Source: Maniola hyperantus
Lineage: Eukaryota; Arthropoda; Insecta; Lepidoptera; Nymphalidae
Length of the DNA stretch: 64,000 nt
Direction of reading: 5' to 3'
NCBI RefSeq assembly: GCF_902806685.2
Contig: NC_048537.1
Coordinates: 13,042,720 to 13,106,719 of the forward strand
In this document: positions 24,256-36,039 of the stretch, piece after piece
Position numbering within the stretch: position 1 is the stretch's first letter
Layout of the letters: each line of letters opens with the position of its first letter
The notes under the pieces: generated by a model
Database searches by the model: none
What the model was told of the DNA's origin: nothing
The model's input: the letters and a program-made list of their open reading frames with translations, nothing else
Position numbers and translations under genes: made by a program

Positions 24256-24904
24256 ATTTATTTTCAACCCCCGACCCAAAAAGAGAGGTGTTTATATAAG
24301 TTTGACGTGTGTATCTGTGTGTTTGTGTAATAATGATTTAGTTTTTATTTATTTTTTGTTTGAAAGGTAGCTTGAGTGTTTTTAGCTATAATCCAAGAAA
24401 ATCTGTTCAGGCGTTTGAAGATTATCAGCTCTGTTCTAGTTTTCTTATGTGAATAATAAGACCTTGGTATCCGACCAAATAGGTACATACTTATTAGTAT
24501 GCAGACAAATTCTAATAAGACGACGCACTCGCATGATAATGCGTATAAAAATAATGAAATAAAAATTAAATTTAAAAGTTTAAAAACCCCCGCCACAAAA
24601 ACCCTCTAAAAAGTAAAACATAAATTATGCAATTAAGTAACTAGGTACCTAGTAATATTTTAATCCAAGCCGTCCGTCGTCGTGTCGGGGGCTGTGGTTG
24701 AGGGACCGTCAGACTACTGAATTTCCATATGTTAAAAGTACTCTGTGCTACTGAAGCAAAGACCACAGAGAACATTGAATATTGGATAAGGCCCTACAAG
24801 ACTACGACAATATTCTCCCATCGACATAGGAGGTAATAATTCTTGTTGTACTACGAAGTAGAAACGTACTACGTAGTGATTATCGCCTTGAGAGTTTAAA
24901 AAAG

Positions 24905-25015
24905 CTATAAGAACTTAAGTTTATGCTCGATATACTGTATATTGAGCATGAACTTAAGTTTGTTTGTCAAGATGTATTTTGTACCTGCGTGAGATCTTGA
25001 CAAACAACGTAAACT
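24905..25015. repeat. Two adjacent hairpins upstream of Shc
   Basis: First: AACTTAAGTTTATGCTCGAT and ATTGAGCATGAACTTAAGTT. Second, right after it: TTTGTTTGTCAAGAT and ATCTTGACAAACAA. They lie about 600 bp before the Shc ATG; likely remains of foldback elements. Confidence 0.6.
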
Positions 25016-25606
25016 GAGGTTATGTTGACTCAAGTATTTGTTTTTTGTTTTTGAAGTTATTGTACAATCGTAGGTTGCTATGGCTACAACAGCCGAAGTG
25101 AACGTAAAATAGAAGGAATAACATCTCACGTAAGTACTACGAAGTAGTACTTTGCATCTCACAATATAAGCAGTTAACTTCTGCTTGAGCGAGAGGGACT
25201 GAGTGAGGGGAGGGACCATGCTAGTTGCATGTCAGTAGGTCTGTGATTAGATTGATGGTTATTCGTCTGGGATTTGGGATGTCAAACAACTGTCAAATTT
25301 ATAGCTTGAAATGTCAAAGTCAAAAAGTTTTTATAGATAATTTTTTTTAATACAACGATAATATAAAATTTCTACTAAAAACGATAATTCACACACTCTT
25401 ACTCATTGAAGCGACATTATTAACAAAGTATAATTTTGGAAGAGTGGAAGTGGAGTGCAAAGAAGTTGATTTGTGTACTAACCATACGAGGAGGAACATT
25501 GCATAGATTTGAATCACAATGAAATTGTATTTAGAATAGCTAATAGGAGTTGAAGTGTGAAGGAAACTAGTGTTCCGGCGTATCAGTCGAGCGCATATTT
25601 GCCGAT

Positions 25607-25702
25607 ATGGGGGATAGCGGGCCTTTTGTGGCGAAACCGGCGCGAGGGTGGCTCCACCCAGACTCCGTGCTGGCTACTGATGGCATTACTTATGCTGTAA
25701 GG
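25607..25702 (+). CDS. Shc: Shc coding exon 1 (start of PTB)
   Basis: 32 codons, start chosen because it is the first ATG with a good Kozak context (G at -3, G at +4) and because the reading flows into the PTB domain. Ends GCTGTAAGG|GTATGT in phase 0. The reading [19 protein letters not shown] corresponds to the first strand of the Shc PTB domain. A non-coding 5' exon further upstream cannot be excluded. Confidence 0.85.
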
Positions 25703-28700
25703 GTATGTATCCAAGACTTATTTAACTACACGCATAGTGCTCAAAAGTTTCACATACCTAAGTAAATTTCTAAGATAGAACTAATCCTTCACAACAGAGC
25801 ATCCTCTATACAATTTCCCATTATACAGCATGATCAGAAGTCTAATCATATACCTGTAGGTTTTTTTTGTACAATATTTTTACTTAGTTTAAATCAAGTC
25901 AAAGCTATAATGAAAGTAAAGTGTAGTGTGAAATTGTCACAATAAAGCAACAGCAATCAATGTGATAATGGATCTGCAAGAGTCCTGCACGCTTAAGAAA
26001 TAGTAGTGAAATCACAAAATTCCATTAAGTTTATAAAATCCTGAAGTTATCACCCATTTTATGTTTATTTAGGAAATAGACACATTTTTTTCTTATTACA
26101 GTATATTGGCTGTATGGAGGTTCTCACATCTATGAAAAAGTTAGATTTTGAGACAAGATCACAAGTTGCAAAGTAAGTATGACATTTCTGATATTCATTA
26201 ATTATATAAAAATGAATCGCTAAATGTGTTGCTCATTGCAAATCTCGAGAACAGCTGAACCGATTTCGCTAATTCTTTTTTATAATAATCCTTGAAGTAC
26301 GGGGATGGTTCCTACGGAGAGAAAAATTTAAAAATTTGTTGACTGTTAGGCGTAACGAAGTTCGCCAGGGCAGCTAGTTAATTATATTAATGACATATTA
26401 TGTTAAAATAATCTGGGAAATCTTATTTACTGAAAATGTGCTCAGGAACTTCCTAATTTTATTCCTTCACCATTCTACCACAGAATCAAATCAAATGGTT
26501 CATTCAAAATAGGTAATAAATTACACTTTTTGAAAGTCAGTTGTTGCATTTGTAAGATGATGATGAGTGCAGGTGATAATAATTATTATGTGAACTTAAA
26601 ACTAAAGCTACGAAAACAGCAAGAAACTGTGAGTGTTGGCAGCTTTATGTAACCAACATCCAATCTACCATACCTACTAAACATTTTTTTTCAATGTTTC
26701 TGATACAAACTGATGCTTTGGAATGCCCTTCTAGCATTAGTGTTTCCTGCCAGATATAACAAGAGAAAAGTGAATATGCATCTTCTAGTCTAGGCAAGAC
26801 ATTGTTTGTGTAAAACATGTTTTTGTCAAGCACAAGCCTATCCTGAAATTAAAAAGAGGTCACCAAAGCTTAAATTATTAATTTTTTACTTACAGAGAGT
26901 GCATTGCAAGAGTCTGTGCAGCAGCAGGCCTGCGATCGGCAGACAAAAAACGTAGAGTGTGCCAGGCAGCCGCCAATGCATTGGCAGTGAGACCTAGGAT
27001 GTCTCACTCAGGGTCAAATGTAGCTCTCACTGTATCCTCAAGAGCTATAACCCTAGCGGCTTTAGAAGGTGGTGAAACAATCGCTAGACATGATATGCCT
27101 CGGGTCTCTTTTGCATCTGGTGGTGATCAGGTTAGTTTTTAATTTTATACATCCTTTTTAGGGTTCCATACCTCAAAAGGAAAAACGGAACCCTTATAGG
27201 ATCACTTTGTTGTCTATCTGTCTGCCTGTCAAGAAACCTACAGGCTACTTCCCGTTGACCTAGAATCATGAAATTTAGCAGGTAGGTAGGTCTTATAACA
27301 GACATTAGGGTAAAAATCTGGAAACCGTGAATTTGTTTTAGTTTAGTATTTTCAATTATCAAAGTAAACTATATCAAGTGGGGTATCATATGAAAGGGCT
27401 ACCTGTGGATTCTAAAACAGATTTTTATTTATTTTTATGAATCATAGTTTTTGATTTATCGTACAAAATGTTGAAAAATACGACTGTACTACGGAGCCAT
27501 CGCTCCGCGAGCCAGACTCGCACTAGGCTGGTTTTTTCCTCAGTGTGATCTGCAATCATTCTGACCTTTTTCAGCAAATAAGTTGGAGGTAAGATATTGC
27601 TCCTCTTTAGGAGCCAGCTCTTATATTTAACTGTCTATCAGGTAGTGAGGTGGAATATGCGTTTTCTTTTTATACATACTTGAAATGAATTTTCTTAACT
27701 TACTTTATTTGAAATTTGACAAAGATACATAATATTTTACAAAGCCCCTATTGTATTAGTTACCATCTGCAGTTGATGAAACCATGGAATTGGTTGGTTG
27801 TGTTCTTAAGAGAAAGTTACAAAATGTCATGGTTTACTAAGAATACATATTTAGTGGTTTTAAAGAATACTTTGAGATTTTTAAAAATAATAAAGTAATT
27901 AAGTTCAAGCCTGACCAGGAATATAGAACGTGCTCTGGGGGCGCCACTAGTACCTATTTATGGTCACTAAGTATATTGTCTTGTATAAATTAGTTCCTAT
28001 TAGTTAGGTATTTTATTTGCAATGATGCAACAGATTGACGTGATTTTTTGCATGGGTTTAGTCAAAGACCTGGAGAGTAACATAGGCTACTTCTGTCGAC
28101 CTAGTGAGGGGTCCTGCCCATTGCCACTTCAGCTTCGCAACCCGTTGAGCTATGTCAGTTACTGTAGTTCTCCTACGGATCTCCTCATTTCTGATTTGAA
28201 ACTAATCATGAATCAAAATTAAATTTTGTTTATTTATTCCAGGATTCCTTGGATTTTGTGGCATACGTAGCGAAGTCAGCGCCACCCACGGAGTGGCGAG
28301 CTTGCTACGTGCTAGAATGCGGCGGCCGCCTCGCCCAAGATGTGATAGCGACCATTGGACAGGCATTCGAACTACGTTTTAAAGAGTTCCTCACTAAGCC
28401 CCAATCGTAAGTCATCTAAATCGTATCTGGTGCTTACAATTTTTATCCATGTATGTAAGAAATTGATATTTTGAGTGATTACATTCTATTTTTACGATTT
28501 CCTGGCAAACTTTACTTTAAAAAGAAAACTTATGTATAAAATTACATAAATCCCATATGAACTAAGTAGTATGAACACACTTATGAGATCTCAAATTATT
28601 TTTAAGGAGAAAAGGACACAAACTTGTTGAGATTGCAGCTCTTAGAAAACCATACGTGTTTGCATAGAGTAATACTAAATTGCTGCAGCTATGCCACAGT

Positions 28701-31700
28701 AAATTAAGAAGAGTTTGCTTGTTATAAAAAAAGTTGTTGCGCCTCGGCTCGACTCCACTTTGTAGGTGTGTGTTGCACCAAAATTTTTGGTAATCTCTGG
28801 AACTCATTCTTTTCAGACTAAACTTAAACGGCACGCGCGGTATATGCGGTACGGGCGGCATGCACGGTGCGGGCGAGGCGGCGGGCGGGGCCGAGGAGCA
28901 CGACCGCGACTACCGGGAGTACTACAACGATATGCCTGACAAGATTCCGCCGCCCGAGCCCGCCTCGCACCGCCACCCGCCGCCGCCGCCGCTGCAGTCC
29001 CTGCCGCCAGTATCCTCGTGAGTTTTTTTTTTTTAATTTATAGACTAGAACTTGGCTGCAATCCGACCTAAAGATCTTCCGAGACGGTCCAGCTGATTGA
29101 TGCGAGCTTGATGCAACCATCAAGTGGCTTGATCAAGCAAACTGCAGTTTTTTCATGTCTCGAACACTGTCCGAAGTGAACGTCTCGTCAAGCAAAAATA
29201 TAAAATCGAATCAATCACCATCACGCACGTCAATGCTTTATCAAACATCAAGCAAACTTTGTGAACGATCAAAATGCTTGATTTCAAGCCGCTTGACATC
29301 TCGGATGCTCTTTAGAGTTGGTCTAAACCCCCCTTCCCTACAGGTGCTATAGGCGTCGCTTCCGTCTAAGGCTCGTGTCCTTTCTTTGTTCTTCGTGCTC
29401 ACGTTACTTAAGTTCTATTTCACGAAGACCGTTTTTCTATGTTCGTCCGAGTGCACACGCACGTGTGTGCGTGGCACTCAGTCTCGACCGCGACGTGGTT
29501 TACGCTACGCTCACAAATGCATTAACGCTTATCTGTACATTCAGTGCTACAATCACATACACACTCCCATTCATAAAAAAGCATATTATACAGTCGAAGA
29601 CTATGTATTCGATAAAAAAGCTTTGATTTGACTCGCTTCAGCAATGCACGGGGCTGCAATTGCTTGGACAGTATGGTATAATAACATTGAAAATTAAAAA
29701 CTTAAAAAGAGCAACCGCCGAGTTTCTTACTGGTTCTTCTCGGGAGGAACGGCATTCCGAACCAGTGGTAAATTTAACTATCTGACATGACGATTCAAAA
29801 GCACTTGTAAAAGTTTACTTGAATAAAAATATATTCTATTCTGTTCATAACAACTGTGCGGTACTACGGGTGCATGTGCAGTATGAGCGTCCGAGTACGC
29901 AACATGCATACAAATAACTAAACTTCATAATTTTTTTTTCCTTCCCCTCCTCTTTAACTAAGCATCAAGCTAAATAATAATAACGAACAGACTCCCTTGA
30001 AAAAGGACCCCGGATGGGTTCGAAACTAGTCGGGCTAACGTCGACTAAACACGTGAGTACAGCCGGGACAGATATTATTTAGAATGGAAATCACTCACGG
30101 TAGTTTAAACGCTAAAAAAGCATCAAGCGTGTGCGAGGAGTAGGTACGACAATTTAGTGCAACGGGCGGGGTTTGAACCGTCGACCTTTCGGTTTCCAGT
30201 CCACTCCTTTACCTGTTGAGCTATTTATTGAGGTTCTGAATTATATGTTGTTGCAGTTGCGAAGAGAGTGTGCGCCACTACGTGAACCAGACGCCGCCGC
30301 CGCGCACGCCGCCCACGGCGCTGCTGCCCAACCACCACACGGACATCTTTGACATGCGTAACATGTTTATTTTTTAGCCCCGAATAAACATTTACAACAT
30401 TTGATGGGCACCTTTGGCCCAGGGGCAACCAGGGGTGGACTTTTGACGACGGTGTTACCGAATAATAATTTATATTTAACTAGCTGATGCCCGCGACTTC
30501 GTCTGCGTGGAATTATGTTTTCTAAAAATACCGTGGGAACTCTTTTATTTTCCGGGATAAAAAGTAGCCTATGTCACTCTGCAGGTCTTTATCTATACCC
30601 ATGCAAAAAATCACATCAATCCGTTGCACCGTTGCGACGTGATTGAAGGACAAACCAATAAACCAACAAACAAACACACTTTCGCATTTATAATAAGGGT
30701 ACTGATTTCAGTTTTTGTCTTAAGAATTTTTGACATTTTCTCAATTTTCACAACATATTTTTGAAACTATAACATTGTATCTATGATTACGGGTTTTTTT
30801 AAATTTATAGACTAGTGCTCAGCTACAACCAGACCTGCTGGCAAGTGATGATGCAGCCTTAAAGGAGCGCGCTAGCTTCACACTTGACTTGACTTGCTTA
30901 GGAGATGTAGTGTTGAGAAAATGGATCTTTTTTTCTTAAATTTTAATAATGAACCTGATATTTCCAGAGCCATTCACCGCGGCGCCAGTGTCGTCCGCGA
31001 CGTCGACGTCACCTGCGACGTCATCGTCGCCAGCGGAGGAGATCCCTCCGACGCTGTCGCCCACCGCGCAAGCCGCGCTTTTGGCGCGAGAGCCGTGGTA
31101 CCACGGGCCCATATCCAGGAGCGCCGCTGAGAGGGTAAGTTACACTAGTCTAGTTCCTCAGAGCCATTTTCCACGGCACCAGTGTCATCCGCTCTGTCGT
31201 CGTCCTCAGCGGAACAGATCCCCGACGTTGTCGCCCACTGCTCAGCGACTTACTCTAGTCTTCCAGAGCCAAATGTGGAAATAGGTGCGGACGCCTACCA
31301 CCAGTTGGAGCAGGAAGTTTTAATTAAAATATCTTTTCAAAAAATTAAACACGGTAGTCATCTTCAATTTGAAAATAGGCTTCATTATCGTAAACAGCTA
31401 ACTAAAAATCCTCGGAAATACTCTCTATAGATATTTCAATTTAGCTGTTTTACAAAGCCATCAAAGATCAAGCGTTGAATCCATTAATTTTTTAAAGAAG
31501 TTATTTCAAGCAGTTCCTTCACTAGGTCCGGTAACTGCCATCAATGATTTGCGGTATCTTACTTCCCTATTACAGTGCGACAAGGCTATCTTGGCGCGTG
31601 GTGAAAATTGGAACTAACATTGCCGTCAAGTGTCCCCTTTGTTCTTGTTTGAATATTCTAAGCCTTTGTACTCCAACAGCCTGTCAATGTTATTGAAGTG

Positions 31701-33103
31701 CCAAGAGAGCCTTGTCGCACTGTAGCTCGTTTCCCTGTATAGTAACGAATTTCACAATCACTCTCTGCTGTGAGTGTTTCTAATATGTATGCTTACAAAC
31801 TGCTCTTATATAGTTGGTGGTGGAAGAGGGGGAGTTCCTGGTGCGCCAGTCCACCGCATGTCCCGGACAGTTCGTACTGACGGGGGCTCGGCGCGGCGCG
31901 CATAAACATCTACTACTAGTCGATCCAAATGGAGTTGTAAGTATTTTCTGTTGTACCTAATTACTACAACTATTCGTGTTTTTTTATTTACTTGTGTAAA
32001 ATTTTAATTGTACATAAAGCTTAATAGCCTAGTGGTTAAGACGTCCGCCTTCTAATCGAAGGTCGGGTTCGATCCCGGGCACGCACCTCTAACATTTCGG
32101 AGTTATGTGCGTTTTAAGTAATTAAATATCACTCGCTTTAACGGTGAAGGGAAACATCGTGAGGAAACCTGCATGCCTGTGAGTTCTCAATAATATTCTC
32201 AAAGGTGTGTGAAGTCTATCAATCTGCACATGGCCAGCGTGGTAGACTATGGCCGAAACTCTTCTCACTCTGAGAGGAGACCCGTGTTCCGTAGTGAGCC
32301 GGCGATGGGTTCATGATGATGATGATTTACTCGTGTGATATGGTTTCGAAAGTATTTTTGAAAGAAGATTTGCCAGTACACAAGTTTAAGCATTGTGTAT
32401 AAACTACAGACGCACTTATTAAGTCAAGGCTACTATACAGTTGATGAATATCGTGACTAGGCAACTGACTGAACTTTCAGTTGCCCACAAGATGGTTAAG
32501 TTTTTTATTGTAACTTTTTATGATTTGAAAAGAGCAACTGCAGAGTTTCTTGCCGGCTCTGTATTGCTGTATTGATAATACAATCTTTCGATACCGATAT
32601 AGAACCGGTGCTAGATTCATAGATGTAGCATAAAAGATACTACTTGTCCTACGTGAAACAGTAGCCGCCAAAAAATATTGTACGTCAACCTTTAGAATGA
32701 GATTTCGGCTTTGTAGAGCGTTGTCTTTGTCACTCATACCTATGTGAAGTTTTGTCGGTCTCAACGACAGAGAAAACGCTCTACGAAAACGCTATCTCTT
32801 TCTAAAGGTTGATGTACAATATTTCCTTTTTAGTTGCTCCTAAAACAATGTCGAGCATGCGATGGGAGCGCATAGCATGTTGACAGCCTAGTGAAGACAA
32901 CAATTGCGCAATTTTTAAAGTTATTGTTCAAGAAATTATAAGTTATTCAACAAAAGTATTACTACATCTTGTAGGTGCGGACGAAAGACCGCGTGTTTGA
33001 AAGCGTACCACACCTCATCAAGTACCACTGCAGCAACGAGCTGCCCATCGTGTCCGCCGACTCCGCTCTGCTGCTGAGGGCGCCCGTGCCGCGCCCTTCC
33101 TGA
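25607..33103 (+). CDS. Shc: Shc adaptor protein, complete (nine coding exons)
   Basis: Exons: 25607-25702, 26102-26172, 26896-27130, 28243-28406, 28817-29017, 30257-30357, 30968-31134, 31814-31936, 32975-33103. Every junction is GT-AG and in phase, giving 428 residues, close to fly Shc. Shc binds activated receptor tyrosine kinases and passes the signal to Grb2/Drk and Ras-MAPK at the membrane. Seen: a PTB domain (about residues 20-187, with [11 protein letters not shown] near its start and [13 protein letters not shown] at its end); a CH1 region with YYND (224-227) and HYVNQ (263-267), both matching the pYxN Grb2 site, and FDMQPF (287-292); an SH2 domain from WYHG (about 333) with FLVRQS (353-358), R356 being the phosphotyrosine-binding arginine. 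The first ATG has G at -3 and +4. The CH2 region of long vertebrate p66Shc is absent. Confidence 0.95.
26102..28406 (+). CDS. Shc: Shc exons 2-4: PTB domain
   Basis: Three exons (26102-26172, 26896-27130, 28243-28406) carry most of the PTB domain. Exon 2 gives [20 protein letters not shown] and ends in phase 2 (GCAAA|GTAAGT). Exon 3 gives [14 protein letters not shown] and ends GATCAG|GTTAGT. Exon 4 gives [20 protein letters not shown] and the C-terminal helix with IGQAFELRF, where the family's phosphopeptide-binding Phe sits. The introns hold dispersed repeats at 26205-26385 and 27158-27530. Confidence 0.93.
26205..26385 (+). repeat. Dispersed repeat, Shc intron 2
   Basis: AATGAATCGCTAAATGTGTT, GAACAGCTGAACCGATTTCG, ending AACGAAGTTCGCCAGGGCAG. 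The inverted copy at 57465-57605 shows it is dispersed. Confidence 0.7.
27158..27530 (+). repeat. GGAACCCTTATAGG dispersed repeat, long copy in a Shc intron
   Basis: Runs from AGGGTTCCATACCTCAAAAG through ACGGAACCCTTATAGGATCA and GGTATCATATGAAAGGGCTA to CGCGAGCCAGACTCGCACTA. This ending is common to many lepidopteran dispersed repeats. Confidence 0.7.
28817..30357 (+). CDS. Shc: Shc exons 5-6: CH1 linker with Grb2-binding tyrosines
   Basis: Exon 5 (28817-29017) is very GC-rich and Gly/Pro-rich. It contains [20 protein letters not shown], equivalent to the vertebrate Y239/Y240 YYN site. Exon 6 (30257-30357) has [14 protein letters not shown], like the vertebrate YVN site, and [12 protein letters not shown]. 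Phases: 2 in, 2 out, then 2 in, 1 out. The residue completed at the exon 6/7 junction is Q in FDM-Q-PF, matching the family's FDM(K/R)PF. Confidence 0.92.
29690..29835 (+). repeat. Retroposon 3'-end repeat (GAGTTTCTTACTGG)
   Basis: AAAGAGCAACCGCCGAGTTT, TTCTTCTCGGGAGGAACGGC, ATTCCGAACCAGTGG, ending ACTTGAATAAAAATAT. An inverted fragment lies inside the LTR element at 41345-41420, and a short piece at 32515-32565. Confidence 0.65.
30150..30232 (-). repeat. Third tRNA-like SINE head, reverse, beside Shc exon 6
   Basis: On minus: ATAGCTCAACAGGTAAAGGA (box A) and GACGGTTCAAACCCCGCCCG (box B). It ends about 25 bp before the acceptor of Shc exon 6. No 3' cloverleaf closure, so not called as a tRNA. 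Confidence 0.6.
30479..30706 (+). repeat. Same family, copy 2, in a Shc intron
   Basis: ACTAGCTGATGCCCGCGACT to CATTTATAATAAGGGTACTG. Full length, very similar to copy 1. Confidence 0.8.
30968..33103 (+). CDS. Shc: Shc exons 7-9: SH2 domain and stop
   Basis: Exon 7 (30968-31134) has a Ser/Thr/Pro/Ala-rich linker and then [16 protein letters not shown], the start of SH2. Exon 8 (31814-31936) carries [18 protein letters not shown] and [11 protein letters not shown]. Exon 9 (32975-33103) carries [18 protein letters not shown], the C-terminal strand [13 protein letters not shown], and the stop TGA at 33101. Possible AATAAA signals follow near 33515, 33763 and 33891. Decayed copies of exon 7 and exon 9 sequence lie just downstream of each. 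Confidence 0.93.
31155..31247 (+). pseudogene. Decayed duplicate of the 5' part of Shc exon 7
   Basis: Starts about 20 bp after the exon 7 donor, same orientation. It repeats the acceptor and the first roughly 95 nt of exon 7: CAG|AGCCATT, CCAGTGTC.TCCGC, TCGTCG, CAGCGGA..AGATCCC, TGTCGCCCAC. A two-base loss in the copy shifts its frame relative to the parent before the SH2 part, so it cannot replace exon 7. The motif TTCCAGAGCC recurs once more at about 31260-31269. Confidence 0.7.
32017..32330 (+). repeat. tRNA-headed SINE, full length, in a Shc intron
   Basis: The head has box A-like TAGCCTAGTGGTTAAGACGT and box B GGTTCGATCCC. The body has ACGGTGAAGGGAAACATCGT, CTGCATGCCTGTGAGTTCTC and GGCCAGCGTGGTAGACTATG, and the tail is (GAT)n. 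This is the common lepidopteran SINE type. Partial copies: 34197-34395 (body and tail), 44212-44285 (head), 6490-6605 (tail) and 18942-19230 (reverse). Confidence 0.82.
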
Positions 33104-33585
33104 GCCCCGCAGGCTCCTGCCCGCACCCGCCCTCGGTACACTCTCAGCTAACCAGGGACAATGTACGATGCACGGGGCAGGGGGGTGGGGGGGACAAAAT
33201 ATGATATCCTTTGGGAAAGCATTTACAAGAAATCAAGAAATTGAATATTTTACCTAAAACAGATCTATAATTTTAGCATGATTACAAATTCTGGAAAAGA
33301 GCTAATTATAAAAATTCCGCGACTAAAATCGAAAATGATACATAAACCAGGATTACATAATGAGGCCCGTGCCGCTATGATTGGCTGAGATATTTTCGCG
33401 CCATTTAAAAATAAGATGTCTGCGCAGGTACATCGGCGTAACTCATAAAAATTGTAGTTTTGTAATTTTGTGATATAATTTTTTTTTAATACTGGAAAAA
33501 GTCTTCTTTTCGAAATAAATAATTATAAACTTCCGCGATTAATCCTTCCCTAAAAATGAAAGTACCAGGGTAGCATAAACTTCGC

Positions 33586-33665
33586 ATCGTGTCTGGCGCC
33601 CTACCTTGCAGCTGAGGGCGCCTGTACCCGCCTTCCACGAGCTGCGCGCCCGCCCCCTGTACATA
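33586..33665 (+). pseudogene. Decayed duplicate of the end of Shc exon 9
   Basis: About 480 bp past the Shc stop, this stretch resembles exon 9 around its stop codon: CATCGTGTC, CAGCTGAGGGCGCC(T)GT, CCGCCTTCC, then a GC-rich part like the parental 3' UTR ending CCCTGTACA. It is preceded by a TACCTTGCAG that could act as an acceptor. Its frame lacks the SH2 strand, so it is most likely a decayed tandem copy in the 3' UTR. Confidence 0.5.
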
Positions 33666-34196
33666 GGCGAGGACATACGTGCGAGGGAAAAAATATTAGA
33701 GAACATAAATTTCAAACTCTTCCATTAACGTAATGTCTTTATCGCGCAAACCCCAAAAAGTAGAAAATAAAATCCCAAAAAAAAAACCGTGAATTTTTGT
33801 AAATATATACGCTTAGTGAATTGTACGAAAATGAAAGATTTCCTTAATTTAAAAAGTAGCAGCGTGAAAATTCATTAAATAATATAATCCAAATAAAGTA
33901 CTAAGGTAGCATAAAACACAGCTGACTAAAAATATAGTACTGGTCATACTTTCGCCTTATTCTGAGATGTCGCGAATATCTCGAATATGTGTATTTCTTT
34001 CTTATAGTTGGACCTAAAATTAGTTCGTTAGAAATAATAAAATTAAATATTCTGTATGTGTCATTTGACTTCTTAGATAAATTAAATGTGCAATAAAAAC
34101 AAACCTGCGTATTTGTAACTTAAAAGTTAAACCTAAAGTTACAGTACTATAGTTAATTTATAAATACGCAATTGAATGATTTCATCCTTACTTTAA

Positions 34197-34395
34197 GTAA
34201 TTAAATATCACTTGCTTTAACGGTGAAGGAAAACATCGTTAGGAAACCTGCATGCCTGAGAGTTCTCCATAATGTTCTCAAAGGTGTGTGAAGTCTACCA
34301 ATCCGCACATGGCCAGCGTGGTAGACTATGGCCAAAACTCTTCTCACTCTGAGAGGAGACCCGTGCTCTGTAGTGACCCGGCGATGGGTTGATCC
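34197..34395 (+). repeat. SINE body and tail without head
   Basis: GTAATTAAATATCACTTGCT, ACGGTGAAGGAAAACATCGT, then ACTCTGAGAGGAGACCCGTG. 5'-truncated copy of the SINE at 32017. Confidence 0.75.
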
Positions 34396-34529
34396 TTACT
34401 TTTGTTAAATTATTGTTAAAAGTTGCACATAAGCACCTATTCTGTTATACAAAAATCTCTTAACTGAATAATGTTTTTCTGAGGAAAAAGATAATATAGT
34501 GTGTACATTTTGCGAACTCAATCGCCATA

Positions 34530-34645
34530 TTTGTTCTATCTCTATGTGTCAACTATCATGTCAATAGTACAGTTCACTCTTAAGTTAAGGACTATAATCG
34601 TACTTTCGACATGCCTTGACACACCAAGCAACTTTATAAAAATGT
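34530..34645. mobile_element. Diverged fourth copy of the same foldback family
   Basis: Retains ATGTGTCAACTATCATGTCA and TAATCGTACTTTCGACATGC. The outer arms have degenerated. Confidence 0.5.
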
Positions 34646-36039
34646 ACACATTATACTACATTTAGATCTCTCAAATCTTCATTTAGTTTAGTGATTTGCG
34701 TACAACTGAAGAAGGTTCTTATATAAAAAGTAGCAATTCCCTTCAAAACGTCGACCTGTAGATGTGCCTTTAGAAAACCTATATAAATACTTAGGTATCC
34801 TTTTAGATTAACGCCGACTGTAGGACTGATGATAATATAATTTGTGTAATATAGTGTCTGAATTATAGGCAATACTGTATAGCAATATATAATCTTATTG
34901 GTATTAAAGACAACATCAATGTCAACCATATTTTAAAGCCTGACCAGTAAAATTAAACACCTCGCCATGTTGCGGAAAACCCATGGAACCAATTTAAACC
35001 AGACCATATACTTAGTGAGCATAGACGGTTTACTAGTGGCGCCCCCAGACCAAGTTTTTTTATATTTCTGGTCAGTCTTTACCTACTATTACACTACCTA
35101 ACGTAGACTGATTAAAAAAGCTAGACTAAAGTACTGTGTAGCGATAGCACGACGTAACGATGAATAATACGACAATTACCATTGTTTAGTAGTCAATATT
35201 TGTATAAACCGCTCAACAATATTTGTATTAAACGTTTTTTATGTGAAAACAAGTAAATAACTAATGAGAAATATAATAGCGCCACGAATTCTCAATGTTT
35301 GTTTTGCAACTAAAGTTGTATTCCTTGAAAAAAAATTCGGTTACACGATAAGGGACAAAAAATAGGTTAGCTGCGTCTCTGTTTATCACATTAGTAACTT
35401 TATCTGTGCTCTCTTTTTTAGTGTGAATGAGAAAGCAAACGTTCCTTTGTCCTTTTTTTACTCAGTCTACGATACCTAATAAACCCAGTGAAAAACAGTT
35501 TAATATTATTAGAATAAAGTTTCTGATAGAAGTAAGATTTCTTTAGCTGAATTCTTTTGAAAAAATTTCATTAATTCCTTATCCTTAATCTTGCTAAATG
35601 TAAAGAATCGAAATGTAAATATTAATGAATATTTTATCATTCCTATTAATTTTATTGATATTATGGAATTGAGAATGAAAGAAAATGAATTTATATGACT
35701 TTTTTTAAATATTAAACGTTAAATTTATGGAACATCTCTTGATATAATGAATTTTATGAAATTGGCTCATGAAGTCATGAAGCTAAAATTAGATCTATTT
35801 AAAAAATATATAATTAGGGTTGATCGCGCATATTATATTACAGCATGACGTCAAATAAAAAAACTAACCTAACTTGCACAATGCACAGTGGTTCACGGCA
35901 CGGCGGAAGTGTGTGTATGTGTGTGTGTGCCAACGTGCTATCGTTTCGTCAGTCATGCTTTGCTTCCCGCGTCGTAGAAAAGTACAGTATCTCTACCCAT
36001 ACGCAGACACATCCCTCCACTATCGTTTACGACTTGGAT

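Larger units (their letters stand above)
33700..36030. other. Intergenic, 3' of Shc
   Basis: Possible Shc poly(A) signals at the left end, the SINE body at 34197 and a diverged MITE at 34530. The rest is AT-rich and unassigned; the open frames at 34651-34929 and 35845-36113 show no domain. Confidence 0.45.

Noticed and set aside
28824..29123. Minus-strand open frame over Shc exon 5
   Set aside because: Antisense of the GC-rich coding exon; Arg/Val-rich with no domain.
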